A stretch of DNA of 64,000 bases from Nitrospira_D sp035465795 (GTDB lineage Bacteria > Nitrospirota > Nitrospiria > Nitrospirales > Nitrospiraceae). This document shows positions 53,688 to 61,855 of the stretch, one piece after another. Numbering within the stretch: position 1 is the first letter of the stretch; each line of letters begins with the position of its first letter. Location of the stretch: NCBI RefSeq assembly GCF_049546785.1, contig NZ_JBMWAN010000005.1:186001-250000 (forward strand), read 5' to 3'. The position numbers were made by a program, and so were the translations under genes. The notes below the pieces were generated by a model. It worked only from the letters and a program-made list of their open reading frames with translations. It did not search any database and was not told where the DNA came from.

Positions 53688-53950
53688 GCAGTCTCCTCTC
53701 GACGAATCAGGACTCGAAAGGCATGATCCACACGTTCTTGAAGCAACACCGTGTGCCCTTCATTCTCCACACTTCTGGGCACATTCCTGATCGGATCGCC
53801 ATCATCGAGAAGCACCGACAACACCTGCCCCTCGTCCATCGTCTCCAGCTTGAGTTTTGTCTTCACGAAATTATAGGGGCAAATGACCCCGCGCAGATCA
53901 AGTTCAGTGTCTGATGTTAATCTAGGCTCTGATTGCCGTTGCTCATCCAT
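53684..53950 (-). CDS. TusA/SirA-like sulfur-carrier protein
   Basis: An 88-residue protein of the TusA-like fold: ELDLRGVICPYNFVKTKLKLE, in which CPYNFVK stands at the place of the Cys-Pro-x-Pro motif, then VLLDDGDPIRNVPRSVENEGH. TusA proteins carry persulfide sulfur for tRNA thiolation or other pathways. ATG 53950 has AAGGTG upstream; the frame is open to 54088 but that part overlaps a terminator. No sulfur-transfer partner is adjacent. Confidence 0.75.
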   Translation of the reverse strand: MDEQRQSEPRLTSDTELDLRGVICPYNFVKTKLKLETMDEGQVLSVLLDDGDPIRNVPRSVENEGHTVLLQERVDHAFRVLIRREETA

Positions 53951-54049
53951 ACCACACCTTTTGATATCGGCTAATGAGAAAATGGCCAGCGACTGGATAC
54001 TGAGTTCGCTAATCCTACTAGATAAGACTGATACCCAACAAGCACCCAC

Positions 54050-54077
54050 AAAAAAAAGGGGCAGCCGAAGCTGCCCC
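54050..54077 (-). terminator. Strong rho-independent terminator of the secreted-protein gene
   Basis: On the minus strand GGGGCAGC, tetraloop TTCG, GCTGCCCC (54058-54077) followed by eight T's. It begins about 28 bases after the stop of the gene at 54105 and is a textbook terminator. Confidence 0.92.
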
Positions 54078-54104
54078 CTTCCTAACACATGACCTCGTGA
54101 TGTC

Positions 54105-54872
54105 TTAGTTGAGCCCCTTCACGAGATTTGGCTTTGCAGCGTCGGTTCCATAGTCAGACTTGTTCTGAACCTTTGTTTCTGGAGCCACGGTCTGATAGCC
54201 CCATCCTGGCTGCGGCTCGCAGTTCCAGCAGGGAGCAGTACCAGTGAACTCACCGATCGTGGTGTCAACGGTTCCTGAAATCTTCCCTGGAAGCACCGTA
54301 CCAGCAACACCGCCGGTTGTGCTGCCGCTGTTGGTTTCAATTGCACGCTCGGTGGAAGGATTCGGGCGTTGGCCCAATCCACCGAAACCGGCGAGCTTCT
54401 CGTTACCACGAAGCACAGTGATTTCACGAACAAGCTTCCGGCCTACACCGAACTGCTGGGCATTGGACGTCGCTTCAACCACCTGCAATGTAACATCATC
54501 GCCAGAGTTGATCGTCCTGAGCTGATCCATATTGGTCTTGTCGTCAAGAAACACAATAAGGGAATTCATTGACCCGGCACCAGCGCGTCCTTCGTCATGC
54601 GAGCTTCCGCCCGTCTCCAGGTGCAACTTCCCGCCAGGCAAATCGATCGCCAACACACGACCATAGATCGTCTCTGGCTGAGAGAGACGATCAAGGAAGC
54701 TGTTCCGATCAAACGCCGAAACGCGGTTTGCGCTTCCTGACACATCGCCGACCCCGGTTCCAACGCCCATAGCAGACCCACCAGCTGACTGCTGCAGCCG
54801 CTCTTGAGCTCCTGCAACACTCACAGAGCCTACGATGATAACCGCAGCTCCTAGTGCCAACACCTTACGCAT
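54105..54872 (-). CDS. Secreted protein of unknown function with CWNC motif
   Basis: Not recognised. A 255-residue protein with a clear signal peptide (1-22, cleavage at VAGA-QERL). Residues about 60-160 form beta-rich segments (ETIYGRVLAIDLPGGKLHLETG and DVTLQVVEA) resembling an OB-like domain. A Gly/Ser/Thr-rich stretch follows, then APCWNCEPQPGWGYQ with a CxxC pair near the C-terminus. It is monocistronic, with a consensus promoter and a perfect terminator, which suggests strong independent expression. The CxxC could bind metal or be redox active. Confidence 0.65.
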   Translation of the reverse strand: MRKVLALGAAVIIVGSVSVAGAQERLQQSAGGSAMGVGTGVGDVSGSANRVSAFDRNSFLDRLSQPETIYGRVLAIDLPGGKLHLETGGSSHDEGRAGAGSMNSLIVFLDDKTNMDQLRTINSGDDVTLQVVEATSNAQQFGVGRKLVREITVLRGNEKLAGFGGLGQRPNPSTERAIETNSGSTTGGVAGTVLPGKISGTVDTTIGEFTGTAPCWNCEPQPGWGYQTVAPETKVQNKSDYGTDAAKPNLVKGLN

Positions 54873-54978
54873 GTGCTGCCTCCTTGTGAGTTAAATGATG
54901 AAGTGTAGGGATGATGGTGATGAACAACGAGATTCCTTGAGTGACTGTGTGCATGAGTCTTTTTTAATGAACGGGCGC

Positions 54979-55007
54979 ACTATAGGCCAATATCCAGGGT
55001 CTGTCAA
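54979..55007 (-). promoter_or_regulatory. Consensus promoter of the secreted-protein gene
   Basis: Minus-strand TTGACA (55002-55007), 17 bases, TATAGT (54979-54984). It gives a 5' leader of about 100 bases before the ATG at 54872, long enough to carry extra control. Nothing else is evident in 54873-55120. Confidence 0.75.
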
Positions 55008-55120
55008 GTAGTCCTACCCCAATAAATTGAGCCGTTAGGTTAGATTGAGCCATTAGCATGGTCGACACCGGGACGAGAACTTGCCTTCACGAAGTACCAA
55101 CGCTACCCTAACAGCTCGTT

Positions 55121-55207
55121 TGGTGCCCAGAGGGAGGGTCGAACTCCCACTCTCTTGCGAGAACCGGATTTTGAGTCCGGCGCGTCTGCCAGTTCCGCCA
55201 TCCGGGC
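55121..55207 (-). tRNA. tRNA-Leu(CAA)
   Basis: On the minus strand an 87-base class II tRNA starts GCCCGGATGGCGGAACTGGC. The anticodon stem CCGGA/TCCGG closes loop CTCAAAA, giving anticodon CAA. A long variable arm (TTCTCGCAAGAGAG) follows. The acceptor TCTGGGC has discriminator A73 and an encoded CCA. It reads UUG codons. The following bases up to 55436 hold no gene. Confidence 0.95.
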
Positions 55208-55436
55208 TCACCCCAGCGAATAGAATAGCGCGGGAATTCTTCTAGCACGACAAATCATCGGGGTCAATCATGTTGGCCTCTTTTCTTCACCAGAAATTGA
55301 ATGCTAAGATGACCCTTAAGTCACGGATTGCACGAACAACCGAGGGATCAACACAACAAATAAACGTGAGACGCCCACAAAAGTGTTGAATCTGCAATAT
55401 TAGCTTTATAACCTTCACAAGGAGCCCGATACATTC

Positions 55437-55718
55437 ATGGCAGACGTAGCATGCATTACCTGCGGACAAACCGGCGAAGCCATTACCACCCCACTCTTCC
55501 TTGGCAAGCTGGAAGCCGAAATCAAAGCCAAGGTCTGCACGAGTTGCTGGAAAAAATGGGAAGGCATGCGGGTAATGGTCATTAATGAATACCAGGTGAA
55601 CCTGGGTGACGAAAGCGGACGCGAGCTCGTACGGAAGCAAATGAAAGCGTTCCTGAAATTGGGAGAGCAGGCAGACACCTCGAAGATTGCCGAAAATTTC
55701 CGCCCGCAGGGTCAATGA
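55437..55718 (+). CDS. YggX-like Fe(II)-trafficking family protein with extra Cys pairs
   Basis: A 93-residue protein. The central part aligns with YggX (LGKLEAEIKAKVC, WKKWEGMRVMVINEYQVNL, LVRKQMKAFL), a family linked to iron-sulfur cluster protection and oxidative stress. It has two added CxxC pairs, CITC near residue 6 and CTSC near residue 35, absent from the E. coli protein. These would suit a zinc ribbon or iron site. It is monocistronic, and ATG 55437 has AAGGAG upstream. Confidence 0.75.
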   Translation: MADVACITCGQTGEAITTPLFLGKLEAEIKAKVCTSCWKKWEGMRVMVINEYQVNLGDESGRELVRKQMKAFLKLGEQADTSKIAENFRPQGQ

Positions 55719-55922
55719 GCGTCGGCAAGCGCCGCGTCAAATATAGTGGCCGTGCTTCCGCATCGCTCTCCCGTGCGAATCCAATCGGAGCCAGACCCGT
55801 GATTCTTCAGTCTTGTCGCCGACTTCGTTGACAGGGTTGTCTCCGAAGTGATAGATTCCTTCATTCCCCGCCGTTCTCCGATCTGCTCTATTCAATAGAT
55901 TGAGGAACCTGCGGAATTTGTC

Positions 55923-56378
55923 ATGATCACACAAATGCACGTAAAGGGGTTGATGTTCGACCCCTATAACAACGCTTATATAGTTGTCCTTCGCGATGAA
56001 GATCAGGCGGAGATGCTGCCAATTTGGGTCGGAAAGTCGGAGGCCAGCGCCATTAGCCTGGCATTGGAAAACGTGGCGCCGCCGCGCCCCATGACACACG
56101 ACTTCATGAAATCATTCCTCGACGCGTACAACGCCAAAGTGATCAGCACAGTGATTACGGATCTGAACGAACATACCTACTTCGCCAAAGTCCATCTGAT
56201 GTACGAAGATTCAGAATATGCCATCGACTCCCGACCAAGCGATGCCATCGCGCTCGCCATCCGGTCCGACGCCCCGATTTTCGCCAGCGATTCGGTCATT
56301 CGCAAGCAAAGCTCGGAAGAACTGGAACAGTGGCTGGAAAATCTCAAACCGGAAGATTTCGGCAAGCTGGACTCGTAA
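55923..56378 (+). CDS. Bifunctional nuclease family protein (DUF151), copy 1
   Basis: A 151-residue protein with the DUF151 signatures VLRDEDQAEMLPIWVG, APPRPMTHDFMKSF and RPSDAIALAIRSDAPIF. DUF151 proteins have been called bifunctional nucleases in plants and are often linked to RNA or repair in bacteria. ATG 55923 is preceded by a weak site. A second copy follows after 14 bases, on the same transcript as rplM-rpsI. Confidence 0.85.
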   Translation: MITQMHVKGLMFDPYNNAYIVVLRDEDQAEMLPIWVGKSEASAISLALENVAPPRPMTHDFMKSFLDAYNAKVISTVITDLNEHTYFAKVHLMYEDSEYAIDSRPSDAIALAIRSDAPIFASDSVIRKQSSEELEQWLENLKPEDFGKLDS

Positions 56379-56392
56379 CCGGGACATTGATC

Positions 56393-56878
56393 ATGAGCAC
56401 CATACCACACCACTCTCTCGACGACCTGATCCCGCTCACGGTGAATCGCGTGGTCGAAGACTCCAACACGGATACCAGAATCGTCGTGCTCACGAGGCCG
56501 GAAGAGACCGAAACCTTTATGATCTGGGTGGGCGCGCCAGAGGGAGACTCCATCCGTCGTGCGCTGGACTCGACGATTCCGCCGCGCCCGATGAGCCATG
56601 ACTTGATCAAGAACTTCGGCGAGCACTTCGGCATCAAGACCCAGCGGGTCGTCCTGACCGACGTCAAAAGCAGCACGTACTACGCGACCGTATATCTTGA
56701 AAACAAAGGGGTCGAGCGGGTGATCGATGCTCGACCGAGCGATGCCATCGCGCTCGCCCTTCGAACCCATGCCCCCATCTACACGACACCGGATGTGTGG
56801 AAACGACGCAGCGGGCAACACCTAGATGCCTGGCTGACGAAGCTCGATACAAAAAATATCGGCACACAAGAAGTCTAG
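56393..56878 (+). CDS. Bifunctional nuclease family protein (DUF151), copy 2
   Basis: A 161-residue paralogue of the preceding protein: VVLTRPEETETFMIWVG, IPPRPMSHDLIKNFGEHFG and RPSDAIALALRTHAPIY. The N-terminus differs (an added DDLIPLTVNRVVEDS stretch) and the C-terminus continues QHLDAWLTKLDTKN. ATG 56393 is the first start after the copy-1 stop; the frame is open further upstream inside copy 1. It lies 40 bases before rplM. Confidence 0.83.
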   Translation: MSTIPHHSLDDLIPLTVNRVVEDSNTDTRIVVLTRPEETETFMIWVGAPEGDSIRRALDSTIPPRPMSHDLIKNFGEHFGIKTQRVVLTDVKSSTYYATVYLENKGVERVIDARPSDAIALALRTHAPIYTTPDVWKRRSGQHLDAWLTKLDTKNIGTQEV

Positions 56879-56918
56879 GACACGCAGTTTGACTTATCGC
56901 GAGGAGTAGAAGACGACC

Positions 56919-57347
56919 ATGATGACCTATCTCGAAAAACCAGCCGACGTCAAAGAACAATGGCACCTCGTCAATGCCGAGGGACACACATTGGGACGCT
57001 TGGCTGCCAAAGTTGCCAGCATTCTCAGAGGGAAGCACCGGCCCACCTTCACGCCGAATGTGGACATGGGCGACCATGTCGTGATCATCAACGCGGAAAA
57101 GGTGCATCTGACCGGCAATAAGATGGAAGACAAGCTGTACATCCATCACTCCGGATATCCGGGAGGACTGAAGACCACCACGGCCCAGCACCTCTTCCGC
57201 AAAGACCCGACGGAACTTCTGGTTCGCGCGATCGAAGGCATGCTCCCGAAGAATCCCCTGGGAAACCATATGGCCAAGAAACTCCGAGTTTATGCGGGCC
57301 CGAACCATCCGCACCAGGCTCAAGATCCGAAACTCATTACTCTCTAG
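56919..57347 (+). CDS. rplM: Large-subunit ribosomal protein uL13
   Basis: A 142-residue 50S protein with LGRLAAKVASILRGKHRPTF, HHSGYPGGLK and GMLPKNPLGNHMAKKL. Two in-frame starts (56919 and 56922) follow GAGGAG. rpsI lies 29 bases downstream, the usual rplM-rpsI pair. Their promoter is likely ahead of the DUF151 genes or in the short gap before rplM. Confidence 0.96.
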   Translation: MMTYLEKPADVKEQWHLVNAEGHTLGRLAAKVASILRGKHRPTFTPNVDMGDHVVIINAEKVHLTGNKMEDKLYIHHSGYPGGLKTTTAQHLFRKDPTELLVRAIEGMLPKNPLGNHMAKKLRVYAGPNHPHQAQDPKLITL

Positions 57348-57376
57348 CGAATTAGGTTAGAAGGAGGCGTAATCGC

Positions 57377-57769
57377 ATGGCAGTGGTCACACAGTACGCA
57401 ACAGGCAGACGTAAATGCGCGGTCGCACGGGCGTGGGTCACCGGAACCGCCGGCGACATCACCGTAAACGAGAAGCCTCTTGAGAAGGCCTTCCCGAGAC
57501 TCACCCTCCGGCAGATTATCCAGCTCCCGCTGGAAATGGCCGGCGTGATGGGCAAATACTCGATCAACGCGACAGTATACGGCGGCGGCCCGACCGGCCA
57601 GGCCGGCGCCCTTCGCCATGCGATCGCACGAGCGCTCGTGACCATGACTCCGACGTTTCGCACACCTTTGAAAAAAGAAGGCCTGCTGACGCGCGACTCG
57701 CGCGTGAAAGAACGGAAGAAGTACGGTCAGAAAGGTGCCCGTAAGCGCTTCCAGTACTCGAAGCGGTAA
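57377..57769 (+). CDS. rpsI: Small-subunit ribosomal protein uS9
   Basis: A 130-residue 30S protein with YATGRRKCAVARAWV, GGGPTGQAGALRHAIARAL and the C-terminal KRFQYSKR that reaches the decoding site. Ribosome site GGAGG precedes ATG 57377. A strong terminator follows 22 bases after the stop. Confidence 0.97.
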   Translation: MAVVTQYATGRRKCAVARAWVTGTAGDITVNEKPLEKAFPRLTLRQIIQLPLEMAGVMGKYSINATVYGGGPTGQAGALRHAIARALVTMTPTFRTPLKKEGLLTRDSRVKERKKYGQKGARKRFQYSKR

Positions 57770-57790
57770 ACAAAGAAGCCGACATCCGGA

Positions 57791-57822
57791 AAGGGGAAGG
57801 CTTCTCGCCTTCCCTTTTTTTT
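57791..57822 (+). terminator. Rho-independent terminator of rplM-rpsI
   Basis: GGGAAGGC (57794-57801), 5-base loop, GCCTTCCC (57807-57814), flanked by AAG on the 5' side and eight T's on the 3' side (57815-57822). Confidence 0.92.
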
Positions 57823-57872
57823 ATGCCTGGCGGCTGCACACCTATCCTCATTAGCTTGATGGGCATGGCACC

Positions 57873-58937
57873 ATGACGGAAAAACTTCGGATCGCAATCG
57901 CGGGAGCAAGCGGCTATGCGGGAGCAGAACTGGTCCGCCTCGCTGCGGCTCATCCGGCCTACAATATCACCGCCGTGACGTCGGAAAAATCAGCCGGGCA
58001 GAAAGTCTCTGCGGTATTTCCGAGTCTCGCGGGTCTGGTGCCTCACACATTTGAAGCACTGGCACCCGAGGCGCTCGCCGAACGGGCGGACGCGATCTTC
58101 CTCGCACTCCCTCACACGAAATCGCAGAACCCTGTGGCGCTGTGCAGGAAAGCAGGAAAACTGGTGGTCGATTTGAGCGCCGATTACCGGCTCAAAGATG
58201 TCGGTGCTTACGAGCAATGGTACCAGACTCCGCATACCCATCCAGAACTGCTGAAAGATGCGGTCTACGGACTTCCGGAGCTCCACCGCGACGCGATCGC
58301 CAAGACACAGCTGGTTGCCTCTCCTGGCTGCTATCCGACTGCGGCCATTCTCCAGCTTGCCCCGTTATTCGCAAACGGGTTGGTCCAGCCAGACACCGTG
58401 GTCATCGATGCCAAGTCCGGCATTTCTGGGGCGGGACGCAGCGCGGCCCTCCCCTACCATTTTCCCGAAGCCCACGAGTCATTGGAACCCTACAAGATCG
58501 GCCAACACCGGCATATTCCTGAAATCGAACAGGAACTGTTTGGAGTCCTCTCCAAGAGAGGCGGGAACACCGGCGCCGTAACCATCGCCTTTACACCCCA
58601 TCTCGTCCCCATGAATCGAGGGATTCTGAGCACGGCCTATTGCAAACTGAACCGGCCCATGCCCCTTCCGGAATTGCGCGCACTCTACCGGGACTTCTAC
58701 AAAGGCGAACGGTTTATCCGTTTGCATGAGGATTCCGTCCCCAATCCCCGCTACATCAAAGGATCGAACTACTGCGACGTCGGAATTTACGCCGATCAGC
58801 GGGCAGGATGGATCGTGACTGTCGCGGCTGTCGATAATCTGGTCAAAGGTGCCGCGGGTCAAGCAATCCAGGCGATGAATCTTATGATGGGGATCGCCGA
58901 AGAAACCGGCTTGACGGCTCCGGGCATGTACCCCTGA
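57873..58937 (+). CDS. argC: N-acetyl-gamma-glutamyl-phosphate reductase
   Basis: A 354-residue enzyme of arginine synthesis that reduces N-acetylglutamyl phosphate with NADPH. NADP-binding GASGYAGAELVRL is at the N-terminus, catalytic Cys153 in SPGCYPTA, and catalytic His in HRHIPEIEQEL. argJ follows 42 bases later. Starts soon after the rpsI terminator. Confidence 0.95.
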   Translation: MTEKLRIAIAGASGYAGAELVRLAAAHPAYNITAVTSEKSAGQKVSAVFPSLAGLVPHTFEALAPEALAERADAIFLALPHTKSQNPVALCRKAGKLVVDLSADYRLKDVGAYEQWYQTPHTHPELLKDAVYGLPELHRDAIAKTQLVASPGCYPTAAILQLAPLFANGLVQPDTVVIDAKSGISGAGRSAALPYHFPEAHESLEPYKIGQHRHIPEIEQELFGVLSKRGGNTGAVTIAFTPHLVPMNRGILSTAYCKLNRPMPLPELRALYRDFYKGERFIRLHEDSVPNPRYIKGSNYCDVGIYADQRAGWIVTVAAVDNLVKGAAGQAIQAMNLMMGIAEETGLTAPGMYP

Positions 58938-58979
58938 GGCCCGCACATCTGACCGTCACCTTCAATCAACTACACCGAG

Positions 58980-60197
58980 ATGACCATGACCACATCGTCA
59001 CGTGCGACAGGAGTCACAGCGCCACAAGGATTTCAAGCCGCCGGCATTCATTGCGGGATCAAGAAGCCCGGCATCCTTGACCTGGCGTTACTGGTATCCG
59101 ATGTGAGCGGACCGATCGCCGGCGTATTCACCAAGAACCAGGTGGTCGCCGCTCCGGTCATTCTCGATCGCGATCACCTGAAACAGCGCATCGGACGCGC
59201 CATCCTCGTCAACAGCGGCAATGCCAATGCCTGCACCGGGAAACCCGGGATGGCCGCCGCGCTCACAATGGCCACGCTTGTCGCCAAGCGGCTGAAGGTC
59301 CCGACGCACGAGGTTTTTGTCGGATCAACCGGAGTCATCGGCCGGCGCCTGCCCATCGACTGCGTCAAGTCCGGTATCCCCACGCTCTTTGCGCAATTGA
59401 GCCCCCGGGGCGGCCACAAGGCGGCACAGGCCATCCTGACGACTGACCTGCGCCCCAAAGAATGTGCGGTGCGCGCCAGGATCGGCGGCCGGATGGTCAC
59501 GATCGGCGGCATGGCCAAAGGATCCGGCATGATTCACCCCAATATGGCCACGATGCTGGGCTACCTGACAACCGATGCCGCCATTGCGCCCTCGACGCTC
59601 CAGCGGGCCGTTGAGGCCGCCGTGAATGAATCGTTCAATTGCATCACGGTGGATGGCGATACCAGCACCAACGATACCGTGCTCTGCCTCGCCAATGGCC
59701 TGGCCAAGAACTCGACCATTACCTATGGCACCGGGGCCTATCGCCAGTTTGTGAAGCTGCTGACGACCGTGTCCCAAACCCTGGCCCTCTCCATTTGCCG
59801 CGACGGAGAAGGGGTTACCAAGGTTGTCAAAATCGCAATCGAAGGTGCCGAGACACCGGCTGGCGCCAGACAGGTGGCGCAAACCATCGCCACATCGAAC
59901 CTGGTGAAGACCGCCCTCTTTGGGGAAGACGCCAACTGGGGACGGGTTATGGGTGCCATCGGCCGCGCCGGCGTCCCGATTGAGCAGACCAAACTGAGCG
60001 TCTACTTTGACGATGTCCTTATGGTGCAACGAGGCATGGGCGTGGGCCTGGCTGCCGAGCGCCGGATAGCCAAGGTCTTCAAGAAGAAGGAATTTACCAT
60101 CCGGGTGCGACTCGGACAGGGTTCCGCCAAATCCCACATGTGGACCACCGACCTGTCCTATGACTATGTCAGGATCAACGCAAGCTATCGATCCTAA
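58980..60197 (+). CDS. argJ: Bifunctional ornithine acetyltransferase / N-acetylglutamate synthase
   Basis: A 405-residue protein that recycles the acetyl group between acetylornithine and glutamate. The autocleavage site AT lies in GMIHPNMATMLGYLTTD, which divides the alpha and beta chains; the Thr of the second chain is the nucleophile. EDANWGRVMGAIGRAG is also typical. Two in-frame starts, ATG 58980 and 58986, are possible. It follows argC; a 220-base leader separates it from rpsB. Confidence 0.95.
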   Translation: MTMTTSSRATGVTAPQGFQAAGIHCGIKKPGILDLALLVSDVSGPIAGVFTKNQVVAAPVILDRDHLKQRIGRAILVNSGNANACTGKPGMAAALTMATLVAKRLKVPTHEVFVGSTGVIGRRLPIDCVKSGIPTLFAQLSPRGGHKAAQAILTTDLRPKECAVRARIGGRMVTIGGMAKGSGMIHPNMATMLGYLTTDAAIAPSTLQRAVEAAVNESFNCITVDGDTSTNDTVLCLANGLAKNSTITYGTGAYRQFVKLLTTVSQTLALSICRDGEGVTKVVKIAIEGAETPAGARQVAQTIATSNLVKTALFGEDANWGRVMGAIGRAGVPIEQTKLSVYFDDVLMVQRGMGVGLAAERRIAKVFKKKEFTIRVRLGQGSAKSHMWTTDLSYDYVRINASYRS

Positions 60198-60357
60198 AAT
60201 GAAATTCTCGTTGGCGGCTTGAAAACACGCCCTGACTATGATAGCGTGCCGAAGCTTTACGGGTCACACAAGACAGCCCGGGGTCGAGCATTGTGCTTGA
60301 ACCGGATTCTTACACAAAATCCACATCAGCGCATGGACGCTGCTTGGCTTGAGACAA

Positions 60358-60394
60358 GGGGGCTGGTCCCCCTCACCCGTATCGGTTACGGGTG
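60358..60394 (+). promoter_or_regulatory. Tandem stem-loops in the rpsB leader
   Basis: Two perfect hairpins lie just ahead of rpsB: GGGGG/CCCCC (60358-60372, 5-base loop) and CACCCGTA/TACGGGTG (60374-60381 with 60387-60394, 5-base loop). The second ends about 17 bases before the ribosome site. Leaders of rpsB often bind S2 for autoregulation. No U-run is present, so translational control or processing is more likely than attenuation. Confidence 0.45.
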
Positions 60395-60423
60395 TGCTGC
60401 AAGCCCTGAGGGGAGGTGAAGGC

Positions 60424-61197
60424 ATGGGAGTGGTCGCAATTAAGGAATTACTGGAAGCCGGTGTGCACTTCGGGCACCAGACCAATCGATGGAATCCGAA
60501 GATGAAGCGTTTTCTCTTCGGCGAACGCAATGGCATCTACATCATCGACCTGCAGCAGACGCTGACGCGGATGGAGCAGGCCTATGCCTTCGTGCGTGAT
60601 ACCGTCGCCGCAGGCGAATCCGTCCTCTTTGTCGGCACCAAGCGGCAGGCAGCGGAAATCCTTGAAGAAGAAGCCAAGCGGGCCAACATGTTTTTTGTGA
60701 ACCAGCGCTGGCTCGGAGGGATGTTGACGAACTTCAAGACCATTCGTCTCAGCATCGACAAGATGAAGAAGATGGAAGGCATCCTGGCGAACCCCAGCGA
60801 GCACGGCCTGAAGAAAAAGGAAATCCTTCTGATGCAGAAGGACATCGTCAAGCTGCAAAAGTATCTGTCCGGCATTAAGAGCATGCGGGGGGTCCCCGGC
60901 GCCGTGTTCATCCTCGACACGAGAATCGAGCACATTGCGGTACAGGAAGCGACCCGGCTGGATATTCCGGTCATCGCCATCGTGGATAGCAACTGCGATC
61001 CCGATCATATCACCTACCCGATTCCCGGAAACGACGACGCCATTCGCTCCATCAAGCTCATCACGTCGAAGATTGCGGACGCCTGCATCGAGGGCGCGCA
61101 TCTGAAGTCTCAGCGCGAAGAAGCCGACTTCCAGGCCGCACCGGCGGGAGCAGACAAGCAGGCGGCCATGAGCGCGCAGGGCGCACCCGCATCCTAA
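60424..61197 (+). CDS. rpsB: Small-subunit ribosomal protein uS2
   Basis: A 257-residue 30S protein with LLEAGVHFGHQTNRWNPKM, WLGGMLTNFKTI and DSNCDPDHITYPIPGND. ATG 60424 has GGGGAGG upstream; a 5' extension of the frame to 60349 is not supported. The C-terminus has an Ala-rich tail after about residue 230. tsf-pyrH-frr follow, the standard order. Confidence 0.96.
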   Translation: MGVVAIKELLEAGVHFGHQTNRWNPKMKRFLFGERNGIYIIDLQQTLTRMEQAYAFVRDTVAAGESVLFVGTKRQAAEILEEEAKRANMFFVNQRWLGGMLTNFKTIRLSIDKMKKMEGILANPSEHGLKKKEILLMQKDIVKLQKYLSGIKSMRGVPGAVFILDTRIEHIAVQEATRLDIPVIAIVDSNCDPDHITYPIPGNDDAIRSIKLITSKIADACIEGAHLKSQREEADFQAAPAGADKQAAMSAQGAPAS

Positions 61198-61258
61198 TCG
61201 CTCTGGCCCCATGACATTGGTCACGATTTGTTCATCATAACGGTAAGGATATTGGATC

Positions 61259-61855
61259 ATGGCAGGATCAAGTCAGTTGGTGAAAGAACTCAGAGAAAAA
61301 ACAGGCGCGGGCATTCTTGATTGCCAGAAAGCGCTCTCGGAAAACGGCAACGACGTCGACAAAGCCATCGATTACCTGCGTCAAAAAGGGTTGGCCGCAG
61401 CCGCCAAGAAGGCCGGACGGGAAACGAATCAGGGATTGATCCACGCCTATATCCACATGGGCGGAAAAATCGGTGTCCTCATCGAAGTCAACTGCGAAAC
61501 GGATTTTGTCGCCCGCAATGAGGAGTTCAAGGCCTTCGTCAATGACCTCGCGCTCCAGATCGCCGCGGCCAAGCCGTCCTACGTGAAGCGCGAAGACATC
61601 CCCGCGGATCTCGTGGCAAAAGAGAAGGAGATCTACGAGGGACAGGCGAAGGAACTGGGGAAACCACCGGCTGCCTGGCCCAAGATCGTGGACGGCAAGC
61701 TGGAAAAGTTCTATCAGGAAAGCTGCCTGATGGAACAATCGTTCATCAAAGATCCCGCCGTGACCATCAAGGATCTGCTCTCGCAGAAGATCTCCAAGAT
61801 CGGCGAAAACATGAACATCCGGCGTTTCACCCGCTATCAACTAGGCGAAGCATGA
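61259..61855 (+). CDS. tsf: Elongation factor Ts
   Basis: A 198-residue exchange factor for EF-Tu. It shows TGAGILDCQKAL in the N-terminal UBA-like domain and VNCETDFVARNEEFKAF in the core. It is shorter than the roughly 280-residue E. coli protein, lacking the second core subdomain, as in Thermus and many deep-branching groups. The stop overlaps the pyrH ATG by 4 bases. Confidence 0.95.
   Translation: MAGSSQLVKELREKTGAGILDCQKALSENGNDVDKAIDYLRQKGLAAAAKKAGRETNQGLIHAYIHMGGKIGVLIEVNCETDFVARNEEFKAFVNDLALQIAAAKPSYVKREDIPADLVAKEKEIYEGQAKELGKPPAAWPKIVDGKLEKFYQESCLMEQSFIKDPAVTIKDLLSQKISKIGENMNIRRFTRYQLGEA

Noticed and set aside
60211..60242. Promoter for rpsB with -10 TATGAT at 60237
   Set aside because: No -35 at acceptable spacing (TTGGCG is 20 bases away, TTGAAA 12), so it is not claimed.
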